64,000 nucleotides of DNA from positions 62,001 through 126,000 of the forward strand of contig JAXLQJ010000003.1 of the NCBI GenBank assembly GCA_046331705.1, given 5' to 3'. Below the pieces are notes generated by a model. It was not told the DNA's origin. It saw only the letters and a program-made list of their open reading frames with translations, and searched no databases. The position numbers and the translations under genes are program-made. This stretch comes from JADJOY01 sp046331705 [NCBI: bacterium]. GTDB lineage: Bacteria; JADJOY01. Each line of letters begins with the position of its first letter. The first letter of the stretch is position 1. Below are positions 27,700 through 36,467 of this stretch, piece by piece.

Positions 27700-28635
27700 T
27701 CACGCGGGCGGGATGCCGTAGTCCTCGCGGACCTGGGCCAAGGGGAGGCTGGTCACGGAGAACGGGTCCCAGTGATCGCCGAGATCCACCTTGCACGCTG
27801 CACCCCGCTGCGCCGCGCGCAGCACCTTGGCCACGTCGAAGAGCCCGGTTTCGGCCTGAGCGACGGGCGTCAGCCGGATCCCGATGTGGAACTGGATCAC
27901 CGCGAACAGCAAGAACGTGAACCCGTCCTGGCGCGTGAAGCCCGCCTGGAACGCGCCCTGCTGGATCTCGCCAGGCGCGTCGGTGTCGTAGCCGGAGAGC
28001 ACGTGACCGAAATCGTGAAACACCATCCGCTCCGGCAATCCGCCCTTCTCGCCGGGGAACGCGAATCTTCGGCGCGTGCAATGTTCCCAGAAGACGCGGC
28101 CGAAGGTGCCCTCGGGCAGCAGCCCGAGGGATTTGTAGCGCCACGCGACCTCGGGGTTCTCGGCGCCGGTCAAGGGCGCGAGCATCTTGCGCACCCCGGC
28201 GAAGCCCTCTTCCTCGAGCACTTTCGGCCCGATGTTCCCCATCATGCGGCGAACCATGTCGAAGCGGGTCGCCAGCCGATGGCCCGCGGCGAGATCCGCG
28301 ATGACCTTCAAGCCGCGCTCGTCCACACCCAGCGCGTCGGCCAAGGCGTCGACCGCGGCGCGTCCTTCGGGTCGAACCTCGCCCTCGACCATCGCGGCGA
28401 TCAGCGCGAGCTGCACCACGCGCTTGCGCTGGTGCGGGTCCTCGATGACCCGCGCCACCTCGGCGCCGGCGATCGGCGCGAGGGTGCTCACGTCGACGCG
28501 GCTCCCGTGCAGCTCGCCGATCACCTCCAGGAAACGCCGCTCGGCCTCCGTCACGACGCCGTTGCTGGCCATCACCCCGAACAAGGCGCGCAGCGCGTGC
28601 GGCAACGCCTCCCCGCTCAACACCGCCAGGTCCAT
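27700..28635 (-). CDS. TerB-like domain fused to a COQ4-like zinc-binding domain
   Basis: The 311-residue protein has two halves. Residues 5-120 look like the helical TerB (tellurite-resistance-like) domain, with a duplicated acidic pattern (ASNGVVTEAERRFL; ALIAAMVEGEVRPEGRAA). Residues 125-310 match COQ4: LPEGTFGRVF near 173, then HDFGH at 207-211 with Glu223, exactly the HDxxHx11E zinc motif. COQ4 organises or catalyses ring modification in ubiquinone synthesis; here it may act on a quinone or a similar lipid. The start at 28635 has a G-rich Shine-Dalgarno. It is divergent from the lipoprotein gene and convergent with the Baeyer-Villiger-type gene. Confidence 0.65.
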   Translation of the reverse strand: MDLAVLSGEALPHALRALFGVMASNGVVTEAERRFLEVIGELHGSRVDVSTLAPIAGAEVARVIEDPHQRKRVVQLALIAAMVEGEVRPEGRAAVDALADALGVDERGLKVIADLAAGHRLATRFDMVRRMMGNIGPKVLEEEGFAGVRKMLAPLTGAENPEVAWRYKSLGLLPEGTFGRVFWEHCTRRRFAFPGEKGGLPERMVFHDFGHVLSGYDTDAPGEIQQGAFQAGFTRQDGFTFLLFAVIQFHIGIRLTPVAQAETGLFDVAKVLRAAQRGAACKVDLGDHWDPFSVTSLPLAQVREDYGIPPA

Positions 28636-28809
28636 CGAAGCCCCCCCAACCGTGCAGCGCACGGAATCCGGCGCAGCAGCCTTTCCCGAAGACGCGGCGC
28701 ACCGCAACGGTTGGACATCGCTCCGGGTGGGCCGCGCGGGCCGCTGGCGGCGACGCATCGGATGTGCCACACCGCGTCGGACGACGCGGCGCCCCAAGGA
28801 GGTGGAGTG

Positions 28810-29538
28810 ATGACGAAGCGAGCCCGAGCGTTCGGGATGAGCATGGCGATCGCGCTGACGCTGGGCTGCGGCGAATCGACCGGCGGCGGTGGCGGCGTCG
28901 CCTCGCTCAGCGGCGACGCGATCCCGTTCAACGTGAGCCCGGACGCGCGGGTCCCGGGTGCCACGATCTCGATCCTCGAGCACCCGGAGATGAGCCTGGT
29001 CACCGGCGCCGACGGCCACTTCGCGTTCGACGGGCTCGCCGTGGGCAGCGACGCCACGGTCGTCCTCGAGCATCCCGGCTACCACCGCATCCAAACCGGC
29101 ACCCTGCGCCTTGGCGCTGCGGGCGCGGACCGCGTCACGTTCCAGGCGGTGGATCCGCTCACGTACTGGGGCATGGGGTTGCTCATCGGCATGATCCCGG
29201 ACGAGCGCAACCGCTGCCAGATGGTCACCACCGTCACGCGCGTGGGGAAATCGCTCTACGACGAAGGCGCCCACGGCGAGGCCGGCGCGACCGTGACCCT
29301 CGATCCGCCGCTCTCGCCCGAGCACGGCCCGATCTACTTCGGCTCGAACGTGCTGCCCGATCCCACGCTCACCGAGACCAGCGACGACGGCGGCGTCCTC
29401 TTCGTCCAGGTGCCGCCTGGCGAATACACCTGGACGGCCACCAAGCCCGGCGTGCGCTTCGCGCAGGTGCGGATGAAATGCCGCGCCGGGTGGCTGGTGA
29501 ACGCGTCGCCGCCGTGGGGCTTGCAAGCGCTCGACTGA
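28810..29538 (+). CDS. Lipoprotein with carboxypeptidase-regulatory-like beta-sandwich
   Basis: The 242-residue protein has a lipoprotein signal (lipobox LTLGCG) and a Gly-rich linker. A CarboxypepD_reg-like segment follows (GATISILEHPEM, GHFAFDGLAVGSDATVVLEHPGY), and a second similar half begins at GATVTLDPPLSPEHG and includes VQVPPGEYTWTATKPG. These transthyretin-like folds bind surfaces or partners rather than catalyse. AGGAGG at 28797-28803 gives a very strong ribosome site for ATG 28810. Function unknown. Confidence 0.7.
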   Translation: MTKRARAFGMSMAIALTLGCGESTGGGGGVASLSGDAIPFNVSPDARVPGATISILEHPEMSLVTGADGHFAFDGLAVGSDATVVLEHPGYHRIQTGTLRLGAAGADRVTFQAVDPLTYWGMGLLIGMIPDERNRCQMVTTVTRVGKSLYDEGAHGEAGATVTLDPPLSPEHGPIYFGSNVLPDPTLTETSDDGGVLFVQVPPGEYTWTATKPGVRFAQVRMKCRAGWLVNASPPWGLQALD

Positions 29539-29559
29539 GCGCACCGCCGGCGTCGTCGG

Positions 29560-31281
29560 TCAGGGGACGAGCACCTCGCCCTCGGTGTTCGCGAGGGCGA
29601 ACGCCAGGATCTCGTCGCAGACGCCGTTCCCACCCGCGTTCGAATCGTCCGCCAAGAGCAGGTCGAAGTGCGTGTAGCTCGGGAAGATCCGCACCCGGAA
29701 CGCGTCGTCGCTCGAGCGCGGACGACCGTTGCGCGCCGGATCGGCGACCGCGCGGCGGACGGCCTCGTGAAGCTCGGCACGTGGCGCCATGCCCGCGCCG
29801 CCGCCGAGCGAGAGGATCGGCACGTCGATGCGCGCGGTGTGAAAGAGATCCAGGCCGTATTCCGCCGACTGCCAATCCCCAGGCCGGATCGTGCTCAGCG
29901 ATCCGAGGGCGTTGCCATCGAGCATCGGTCGGGCCGCGAAGTACCACTCGGTGTAGTTGCTGGGGCCGCGCCAGAGCGCCTCGGCGAGCCGGGTCAGATC
30001 GGTGAGCTCGGGCTTGCCTTGGCCCGCGGCGCTCGTCGCCAGCTCTTCGCGATCGCTCCAGCGGTACTCCACCTCGGGATCGACGAGGGCGAAGCCGGGA
30101 TCGAGGAAGAGCGGGATCGGCGGGAAGGCACGACGCACGACCCGATCGGCGGGATCGACGAATCCGGCGCTCACCTGGAGTGGGTTCCAGGGCTGGAAAT
30201 CGTCGTCGAAGATCATCCCCAAGAGCGCCTCGTTGGTCAGCCCGAGATCCCGGTAGGTGGGTGGCAGACCGAGCCATGCGTCCGGCAGCCCCTGCGCGAA
30301 GAGCACGTTCCAGAGCGACTCGATCCCCGGCGTGGACGGCAGCGCCGCGAGATCGACCTGGCCCGCCGGCCCATCCGTGGAGTCCGCGGGGTCGTCGAAG
30401 TGCGGATGGGCACGCATCGCGACGATCTCGGCGAGGGCGAGCGCTTCGGGATTGAGCATGGGCAGCAAGCCGTCGTAGCGCGGCGAACGGCCGTCGCGAA
30501 TGGCCGCGAGCCGGGCGGCGTACTCGTCGCGCCCGAGGCTCGGCGGCGACGCGAAGATGGGCGCGTCGACGAGAACGCTCGCGGCCACCTGCTCGAAGCC
30601 AGCGTCGCCGGTGGTGGTCGCGTCGCCATCGAAATCCCAGCCCAGGAAGTCGAGCGCGTGCACGACCCCGAGGGAATGACCGACCAGCACCACGTTGGTG
30701 CGACGGCGCTCCGCCGGAACCAGCGCGATCGCCGCCATCAAGTCGCGCACCACGACGCCGATCCCCCACTCGCTGAGATACGGAACGTCGGCCTGCTCGA
30801 GAAAACCGGCGAAGCGCCGCCCCGCGACCTCGGCACCGTGGAAGTAGTAATCCTGCGCGAGCCGCGCGCTGCCGACACGCTCGGCCTCCTCCAGGCCAGT
30901 GAGATCCTCGAGGCGGTTCGGACGCCGCTCGAACGCCCACACCTCCACCGCGCCGTCGCTGCGCTGCAAGAGCTCGCGCGCCAGCAGATCGAAGTCGCTG
31001 GCGCCGGAAGCGATCCCCGGCACCATCACGAGAATCGCGCGCACCGGCTGCCCCGCCGTCAGCCGATAGCGGTAGAACACGGCGTGCGCTAGCTCCGCGG
31101 GCGTCGCGTCGGCGGTGACGGGATTGGGCGGGATGGGCGGCGGAGCGGTGCTCGTTGGCTCGGCCACCACGGCCAGCGCACCGCGTTCCGGGGCGCGGGA
31201 CGGATTCGCGCCGCAGGCCCACGCAGAGGCGAGCAGCAGCGCCGCGAGCGCCGCGCGCGTCGGTCGCGGGGAGATCGCCAT
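29560..31281 (-). CDS. Alpha/beta-hydrolase fold lipoprotein
   Basis: The 573-residue protein has a lipoprotein signal (lipobox SAWAC) and a Pro-rich linker. The alpha/beta hydrolase core has VMVPGIASGASDF for the oxyanion region, VVLVGHSLGVVHAL for the nucleophile Ser, and a late FPSYTHFDLL supplying the His. An acidic residue for the triad probably lies before it. The large middle part has no recognised domain. It is likely an esterase or lipase acting outside the inner membrane. ATG 31281 is chosen because the signal peptide starts there. Confidence 0.75.
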   Translation of the reverse strand: MAISPRPTRAALAALLLASAWACGANPSRAPERGALAVVAEPTSTAPPPIPPNPVTADATPAELAHAVFYRYRLTAGQPVRAILVMVPGIASGASDFDLLARELLQRSDGAVEVWAFERRPNRLEDLTGLEEAERVGSARLAQDYYFHGAEVAGRRFAGFLEQADVPYLSEWGIGVVVRDLMAAIALVPAERRRTNVVLVGHSLGVVHALDFLGWDFDGDATTTGDAGFEQVAASVLVDAPIFASPPSLGRDEYAARLAAIRDGRSPRYDGLLPMLNPEALALAEIVAMRAHPHFDDPADSTDGPAGQVDLAALPSTPGIESLWNVLFAQGLPDAWLGLPPTYRDLGLTNEALLGMIFDDDFQPWNPLQVSAGFVDPADRVVRRAFPPIPLFLDPGFALVDPEVEYRWSDREELATSAAGQGKPELTDLTRLAEALWRGPSNYTEWYFAARPMLDGNALGSLSTIRPGDWQSAEYGLDLFHTARIDVPILSLGGGAGMAPRAELHEAVRRAVADPARNGRPRSSDDAFRVRIFPSYTHFDLLLADDSNAGGNGVCDEILAFALANTEGEVLVP

Positions 31282-31440
31282 CGTCGGCTCGGCGCGATCG
31301 CGGGGTGGCGGGCGCGGCTGCGGGTGCCTCGCCACGCGCGCCGTCGCCGGTGTTGCTCACGCTGCCCGATTCTCGGCGGGTGTGGCGTGAGCTAGGTCAC
31401 GTCGGCGCGTTCAGGCAGCCGATCGTCGGCGCCGCGCGCC

Positions 31441-32655
31441 TCAGGCGAGCTGGAACTCGTCGGCGAGCAGCTGGCGCGCGATGGTGAGCATCTGGATCTC
31501 GTTGGTGCCGCCGCCGATCTCGAGGAGCTTCGCGTCGCGCATGAAGCGCTCCACGTTGCCCTCGGCGAGATAGCCGAGGCCGCCGCGAAGCTGGATCGCG
31601 TCGAGGGCCACCTCGGTGGCGGCGCGCCCCGAATAGAGCTTGGCCGCGCAGGCATCGAGCATGGAGCGCTTTCCCTCGCGCTGCAGCCACAGCATCTGGA
31701 ACACGAAGTTCCGCACCACCGCCCGGTGCATGTACATCCGCGCCAGGATCGCCTGGACGAGCTGGTGCTCGCCGATGGGCTTGCCGAACTGGGTGCGTTC
31801 GCGGGCGTAGCGCACCGACTCCTCGATGCAGCGCTCGATGATGCCGAGCGCGAGGATCGGCGAGCCGGCGCGCTCGCCCTCGAGGATGCTCACCGCCTGC
31901 CGCTTGGAGGGGTCCTTCTCGTGACCGCCGATCAGGCGATCGCGGCCGACGCGGACGTTCTCGAGGAAGATCTCGCCAGTGGGCGAGGCGTGCATGCCGA
32001 GCTTCTTGAACGGCGAGCCGACGCTCAGCCCCGGCATCCCCTTGTCGAGGACGAAGCCGTGCACCAGTCGTGCGTCGTCGCCGCGGTCGATCTTCGCGTA
32101 GACCACCAGCACGTCGGCGTGCGGCGCGTTGGTGACCAGCGTCTTCGAGCCGTTGAGGACGTAGCCGTCACCGTCCGGTCGCGCGGTGGTGCGCATCGCG
32201 AACGCGTTCGAGCCGGTGTCGGGCTCGGTGAGCCCCCACGCTCCGATGGTCTCCATCGCCACCAGGCCGAGCCCCCAGCGCTCCTGCTGCTGGGGCGTGC
32301 CCTTGGCCATCAGCGTCTGACCGGCGAGGCCGACGCTCGCGCCCAGCGCCAGCGCCACACCCGGGCAGACCCGCGCCAGCTCGATCCCCACGATGGCGGA
32401 GAGCGCTGGATCCCGACCGCCGAGGCCCACCTCGGCTCCCTCTTGCGCCTTTCCCTCGGCGCGCTTCGCCTGTGCCTTGGCGAAGCCCTCGCGTACCAGC
32501 GCGCCCAGACCGAAGGTCTCGGACATCTTGCGCATGATCGCGTAGGGCAGCATCTCGCCCGCTTCCAGCGCCGCGACGTGGGGCTCCACCTCGCGCTCGC
32601 AGAAGCTGCGGGCCAGATCGCGAACCATGCGGTGCTCCGGTGTCCACTCGAACAT
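31441..32655 (-). CDS. Acyl-CoA dehydrogenase
   Basis: The 404-residue protein has the full ACAD layout: an N-terminal helical domain, the FAD/substrate region GAWGLTEPDTGSNAFAMRTTA, GYVLNGSKTLVTNAPHAD, and a C-terminal domain with RTQFGKPIGEHQLVQ and ATEVALDAIQLRGGLGY. The usual catalytic YEGT position reads EIGGGTNEIQ without the Glu. The base is therefore probably the Glu in ILEGERAGSP, as in isovaleryl-type enzymes (inference). It should oxidise a short or branched acyl-CoA. GAGAGGAG precedes ATG 32655. It is divergent from the MarR gene. Confidence 0.9.
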   Translation of the reverse strand: MFEWTPEHRMVRDLARSFCEREVEPHVAALEAGEMLPYAIMRKMSETFGLGALVREGFAKAQAKRAEGKAQEGAEVGLGGRDPALSAIVGIELARVCPGVALALGASVGLAGQTLMAKGTPQQQERWGLGLVAMETIGAWGLTEPDTGSNAFAMRTTARPDGDGYVLNGSKTLVTNAPHADVLVVYAKIDRGDDARLVHGFVLDKGMPGLSVGSPFKKLGMHASPTGEIFLENVRVGRDRLIGGHEKDPSKRQAVSILEGERAGSPILALGIIERCIEESVRYARERTQFGKPIGEHQLVQAILARMYMHRAVVRNFVFQMLWLQREGKRSMLDACAAKLYSGRAATEVALDAIQLRGGLGYLAEGNVERFMRDAKLLEIGGGTNEIQMLTIARQLLADEFQLA

Positions 32656-32723
32656 GCGCGCTCCTCTCCATCGTGACGAGCCGACGGCACGGCCGCCGGC
32701 TCGATCCATCGGGTCGAGGAGAA

Positions 32724-32754
32724 ACTTAGCGTACGAACATTTGTCGTGGTAAGT
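32724..32754. promoter_or_regulatory. Candidate MarR operator between acyl-CoA dehydrogenase and MarR genes
   Basis: ACTTA at 32724-32728 and TAAGT at 32750-32754 form the arms of an imperfect palindrome centred near 32739, with inner partial symmetry (CGTACGAAC / TTGTCGT). It lies in an AT-richer patch of the 130-bp divergent region, upstream of both genes. The symmetry is seen directly; binding by the neighbouring MarR protein is inference. Confidence 0.35.
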
Positions 32755-32785
32755 AGTCCAGGATCGTCCCCCGCTGGAGGAGCGC

Positions 32786-33349
32786 ATGCCCCCCGATTCG
32801 AGCGAAGCAGCGCCGACCCGCGCCACGAGCGCTCCGCGGCGTCGTGCGCGCGGCAGCGCTCGCGAGCGCCGCCCACGCCGCGCGGGCGCGTCCCCCGAAC
32901 GCCCGTCCGTGGACCGCATCGTCGAGTCGTTCGTCTACCTCTACTCCGAAGGGCGACGGCTGCACGCCGAGCAATCCGCGGCGTACGGGCTCACGTCCGC
33001 GCAGCTCGCGGTCCTCACGATCCTCCACGGTCTGGGCGGCGAGCTTCGGACCTCGGCGATCGGCGAGCGGCTGCGCGCCCACGCCAGCACCGTGACCGGC
33101 ATCGTCGATCGGATGGTGCGCGACGGCTGGGTCGAACGGGTCGCCGACGAGCAGGACCGCCGGGTGGTGCGCGTCCGTCTCACGCCGCGCGGGCGCGAGC
33201 TGGCACGGCGCGTGCCTTCGACCGCCATGGACCTGCTCCGTCGCGCGGTGGCGCGCCTTTCCACCGACGAGCAGCGCCAGCTGCTCAGCATCTTCGGCAG
33301 GCTCGGCCAAGAGCTCGCCGCCGTGGTCCAGTCCGTCGACTCCGTGTGA
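32786..33349 (+). CDS. MarR-family transcriptional regulator
   Basis: The 187-residue protein has a roughly 40-residue Arg/Ala/Pro-rich disordered N-terminus and then a winged helix-turn-helix: LTSAQLAVLTILHGLGGELRTSAIGERLRAHASTVTGIVDRM, with wing DRRVVRVRLTPRGREL. GGAGG lies just upstream of ATG 32786. Divergence from the acyl-CoA dehydrogenase gene and the palindrome between them suggest it controls that gene, itself and perhaps the downstream diiron gene. Confidence 0.85.
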   Translation: MPPDSSEAAPTRATSAPRRRARGSARERRPRRAGASPERPSVDRIVESFVYLYSEGRRLHAEQSAAYGLTSAQLAVLTILHGLGGELRTSAIGERLRAHASTVTGIVDRMVRDGWVERVADEQDRRVVRVRLTPRGRELARRVPSTAMDLLRRAVARLSTDEQRQLLSIFGRLGQELAAVVQSVDSV

Positions 33350-33374
33350 GCCGCGCACCGCGCCCGGAGGCACC

Positions 33375-34301
33375 ATGATCCGCGTCCACGTCGACCCCGC
33401 CTTCAGCGAGAAGCTCAATCGGGCCAGCGTCACCCGCCGCTGCTATCCGTGGGACGCGATCGACTGGTCGGTGCCGATCGACGATGCGCACCTCTACATG
33501 CCCGAGGAGTTCTCGTTCCTCGCCGGCACGGTGCTCTGGGAGCGGCTCGAGCCGCCGGCGCGCAGCTTCGTCACCCGCTGGGAAGCCACCCAGACGCTGC
33601 GCAACGTGGGCGTGGGCGAACACATCCTCAACCAGGCGCTCTTGGCGCTGGTGCGGCACACCAACCCCTACGACCCGGCGTGGCGCTACATGCTCCACGA
33701 GGTCGCCGAGGAGTGCCAGCACATGGCGATGTTCAATGCCTGGATCCGGATCAATCCGGACATCCGCACCAAGGGGCTCGCCGACGATCGCTGGGGGCTC
33801 GTCGCATCGGTGCTCACACCGGTGATCGCGACGCGCTTCCCGGTGCTGCTCTGGCTGCTCACGCTGCTGCTCGAGGTCGCCGGCGACGATCTCGGTCGGG
33901 CGCAAGCGCGAAACGAGTCGGGCCTGCTGCACCCGATCATCGAGCAGATGGGCCGCGCCCATCTCACGGAGGAGGCGCGCCACATCGCGTTCGCCAGGCA
34001 CTGGGTCGAGCAGGCGCTGCCACGGCTCACCCGGCTCGATCGACGGCTCCTCGCCGAGGTCGCGGAGCGGCTGGTGGACGGCATCCTGTGGCTCGGCCTC
34101 CTGCCCTTGCCCTACAGCCGCCAGCTCGAGCGGTTCGTGGCCCACGACGAGTTCCACGCCGCGCTGCGCTCGTCGCATCGCCGCGCGATGCTGCGCCGCC
34201 AGCTCGCGCCGACCGTCGAGAGCCTCGCGGAGCTGGGCGTGGTGCGCCCCGCCGCGCTGCGCCGCTGGCGAAAGGCCGGGCTCGTCGCTCGTGCCGCCTG
34301 A
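33375..34301 (+). CDS. AurF-type diiron (ferritin-like) oxygenase
   Basis: The 308-residue helical protein has paired carboxylate-His motifs of the p-aminobenzoate N-oxygenase AurF family: an early Glu with VGVGEHILNQ, HEVAEECQHMAMF (ExxxECQH), and later HLTEEARHIAFAR (EExxH). Such enzymes use a diiron centre and O2 to oxidise amines or hydroxylate hydrocarbons. GGAGG sits just before ATG 33375. It follows the MarR gene by 25 bp, so co-transcription is likely, and it overlaps the GH5 gene start by 11 bp. Confidence 0.8.
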   Translation: MIRVHVDPAFSEKLNRASVTRRCYPWDAIDWSVPIDDAHLYMPEEFSFLAGTVLWERLEPPARSFVTRWEATQTLRNVGVGEHILNQALLALVRHTNPYDPAWRYMLHEVAEECQHMAMFNAWIRINPDIRTKGLADDRWGLVASVLTPVIATRFPVLLWLLTLLLEVAGDDLGRAQARNESGLLHPIIEQMGRAHLTEEARHIAFARHWVEQALPRLTRLDRRLLAEVAERLVDGILWLGLLPLPYSRQLERFVAHDEFHAALRSSHRRAMLRRQLAPTVESLAELGVVRPAALRRWRKAGLVARAA

Positions 34302-35808
34302 GCCGCCGGGCCGATCCGATCCGGTCACGCGCGCACGGCGCACGCTGCGCGCCGCCGCGTGCGGGGGCCTGGTCGCGACCGCGGTGTCGTGCAGCGGCGA
34401 GCCCGCGGCAGCGACGTCCGCGGGCTATCGCGTGGAGCACGGGGCAATTCTCGACGCACGCGGCCGCACGTTGATTCCCCGCGGGCTCAACTACGCCAAC
34501 GACCACAAATTCCCCGCGCCCGAGGACGGCGTGTTCCTGCCCCCGTGGGAGTCGCCACGGGACTTTTCCGACCTCGCGTCGTGGGGTCTCGATTCGGTGC
34601 GGCTGCTGGTGGTGTGGGAGGCGCTCGAGCCGGAGCCGGGGCGCTACGACGACGTCTATCTGGAGGGGATTCGCGAACGCCTCGACTGGGCGCAAGCGGC
34701 GGGCCTGGGCGTCGTCGTGGACATGCACCAGGATCTCTACGCGCGCACCTTCACCGGCGACGGCGCGCCGCCGTGGGCGGTGCTGTCGGACGGATTGCCG
34801 TTCGAGCCGCGCTCGCCCTGGTACCTCAACTTCGCCTCTCCCGCGCTGCTGCGCGCCATCGACAACTTCTTCGCCGATCGCGACGGCGTGCTGTCGCGCT
34901 TCGTCGACGCCTGGGCCCACGTCGTCGAGCGGCTCCACGATCATCCAGCGCTGATCGGCTACGACCTGCTCAACGAGCCCTTCCCCGGCTCGCTCTTCCT
35001 GGCGCCCGACGTGGCCGATCGCCACGACCTGGACCCCTTCTACCGGCGGTTGATCGCGCGCCTCGCGCCGCTCGATCGCGCGCACCTGTTCTTCGTCGAG
35101 CCCAACCCGGTGCGCACCAACGTGCTGGTGGCGGGCTATCCCACGGCGCTCGGCCCCTACGACGAGGCGGAGGGCCGGCTGGTGCTCGCGCCCCATCTCT
35201 ACGACCCGCTGGTCACCACCACGCTGCGCTACACGGGCAACGACGCGTTCATCCTCGCCGGCGTGCGCGGCGCCACGGCGGAGGCCGCGCGCTTGGGCTG
35301 GGGCCTGTGGTTCGGCGAGTGGAGCGTGTGGGACGGCCGGGTCGAAGGCGGCCGCGCGTTCCTCCACGACCAGCTCGCCGCGTTCGACGAGGCTCGCTGC
35401 GGGTGGTCGTACTGGAATCTGAGCAGGAACCCCGCCGATCTCACCTCGCCGATCCAGTCGCCCGAGCTCCTCGACGAGCTGGCTCGGCCCCAGCTCGCGC
35501 GCGTGGCCGGCGAGCCGCTCGCGATCGCGTGCGAGCCCGATCGCTGTCGTTTCGAGATCCGCGAGGTCGCCCTCGCCGCACCCACCGAGATCCGCGTGCC
35601 GGCGCGCTTCGCGACCGCCGCCGACGTCCAGGTCGAGATCGATCCGCCGCGACGCAGCGCGTGGCGATCGCCGACGGCGGGCGTCGCGGTGCTCGAAGTC
35701 TTCCCGCGCGGCAGCGGCGGCCCGGTCACGATGACGCTCGCCCGTCCCGGCGCGAGCGCTCGCGCGCGAGCCGCGCACGCCGACGAGGCGTGGAGCGTCG
35801 CCCCATGA
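34291..35808 (+). CDS. GH5 glycoside hydrolase lipoprotein, endoglycoceramidase-like
   Basis: The 505-residue protein has a lipoprotein-type N-terminus (lipobox TAVSC). The (beta/alpha)8 GH5 domain contains RGLNYAN, VVVDMHQDLY, the acid/base Glu in YDLLNEPFPG, and the nucleophile Glu in WFGEWSVWDG. A C-terminal beta-sandwich with EVFPRGSGGP is typical of endoglycoceramidases, which release the glycan from glycosphingolipids. A glycolipid substrate is plausible but unproven. GTG 34291 overlaps the diiron gene, and the stop overlaps the next gene as ATGA. Confidence 0.85.
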   Translation: MPPEPPGRSDPVTRARRTLRAAACGGLVATAVSCSGEPAAATSAGYRVEHGAILDARGRTLIPRGLNYANDHKFPAPEDGVFLPPWESPRDFSDLASWGLDSVRLLVVWEALEPEPGRYDDVYLEGIRERLDWAQAAGLGVVVDMHQDLYARTFTGDGAPPWAVLSDGLPFEPRSPWYLNFASPALLRAIDNFFADRDGVLSRFVDAWAHVVERLHDHPALIGYDLLNEPFPGSLFLAPDVADRHDLDPFYRRLIARLAPLDRAHLFFVEPNPVRTNVLVAGYPTALGPYDEAEGRLVLAPHLYDPLVTTTLRYTGNDAFILAGVRGATAEAARLGWGLWFGEWSVWDGRVEGGRAFLHDQLAAFDEARCGWSYWNLSRNPADLTSPIQSPELLDELARPQLARVAGEPLAIACEPDRCRFEIREVALAAPTEIRVPARFATAADVQVEIDPPRRSAWRSPTAGVAVLEVFPRGSGGPVTMTLARPGASARARAAHADEAWSVAP

Positions 35809-36467
35809 GCACCGTCGTGCAGGTTCCGGCAGCCCGGCAGCAGCAACGCGCTCGCCGCCGCGACGCCGCCAGCGGTCTCGCGCTGGTGCTCTTCTTCCTG
35901 TTCTCGGAGCCGATCCCGTTCGGTCCCCGCCTCGGTGACGCACCGCCGTTCTTCAGCGTCAATGCGTTCTTGCCCGCGGCGACGCGCGACTGGCCGATGG
36001 CGCTGCTCGTGGTGCCGTCGGCTCTCGGCCTCGCGGTCGCGCTGCGTCCGCTTCGGCGGCGCCCCTGGGATTGGCTGGGCTTCGCGCTGGTGCTTCCCGT
36101 GGTGCCGTTCTACGTGCTGGTGTGGCGCTCGCGCGACCCGCTGGCGAGCTGGTACCTGTGGCTCCTCTTGGTGGCGCCGTGGGCCGGCCTCAACCTGTGG
36201 GTCCGAAGCATCGACTACTTCTACGCCTCGTGCGTCGCCGCGCCGCTCTGGGACATGGGAGCGGCGCTCTTCGGCCTCGCCCACGGCATGGCGATCGTGC
36301 CCGAGCCCTACGCGCCCGCGGTGCCACCGTGGGTCTCGGTGGCCGTGGACCTGGCGCTGGTGGCGCTCTTCACCACGCTCTGGCGGCGCCGCGTCGACTG
36401 GGGGACGGTGCTCGGCATCGAGCGACTGCGCGCGGTCGAAGCCGCCGAGTCGCAGGAAGCGCCGTGA
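35805..36467 (+). CDS. Polytopic inner-membrane protein of unknown function
   Basis: The 220-residue protein has about six transmembrane helices (LALVLFFLFSEPIPFG, MALLVVPSALGLAVAL, GFALVLPVVPFYVLVW, LWLLLVAPWAGLNLWV, WDMGAALFGLAHGMAIV, VAVDLALVALFTTLW) with short loops. It lacks recognisable transporter or enzyme motifs. Its ATG overlaps the GH5 stop, and its stop overlaps the start of the broken epimerase gene as GTGA. It therefore belongs to the same operon and may move or modify the glycolipid handled there (inference). Confidence 0.65.
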   Translation: MSTVVQVPAARQQQRARRRDAASGLALVLFFLFSEPIPFGPRLGDAPPFFSVNAFLPAATRDWPMALLVVPSALGLAVALRPLRRRPWDWLGFALVLPVVPFYVLVWRSRDPLASWYLWLLLVAPWAGLNLWVRSIDYFYASCVAAPLWDMGAALFGLAHGMAIVPEPYAPAVPPWVSVAVDLALVALFTTLWRRRVDWGTVLGIERLRAVEAAESQEAP

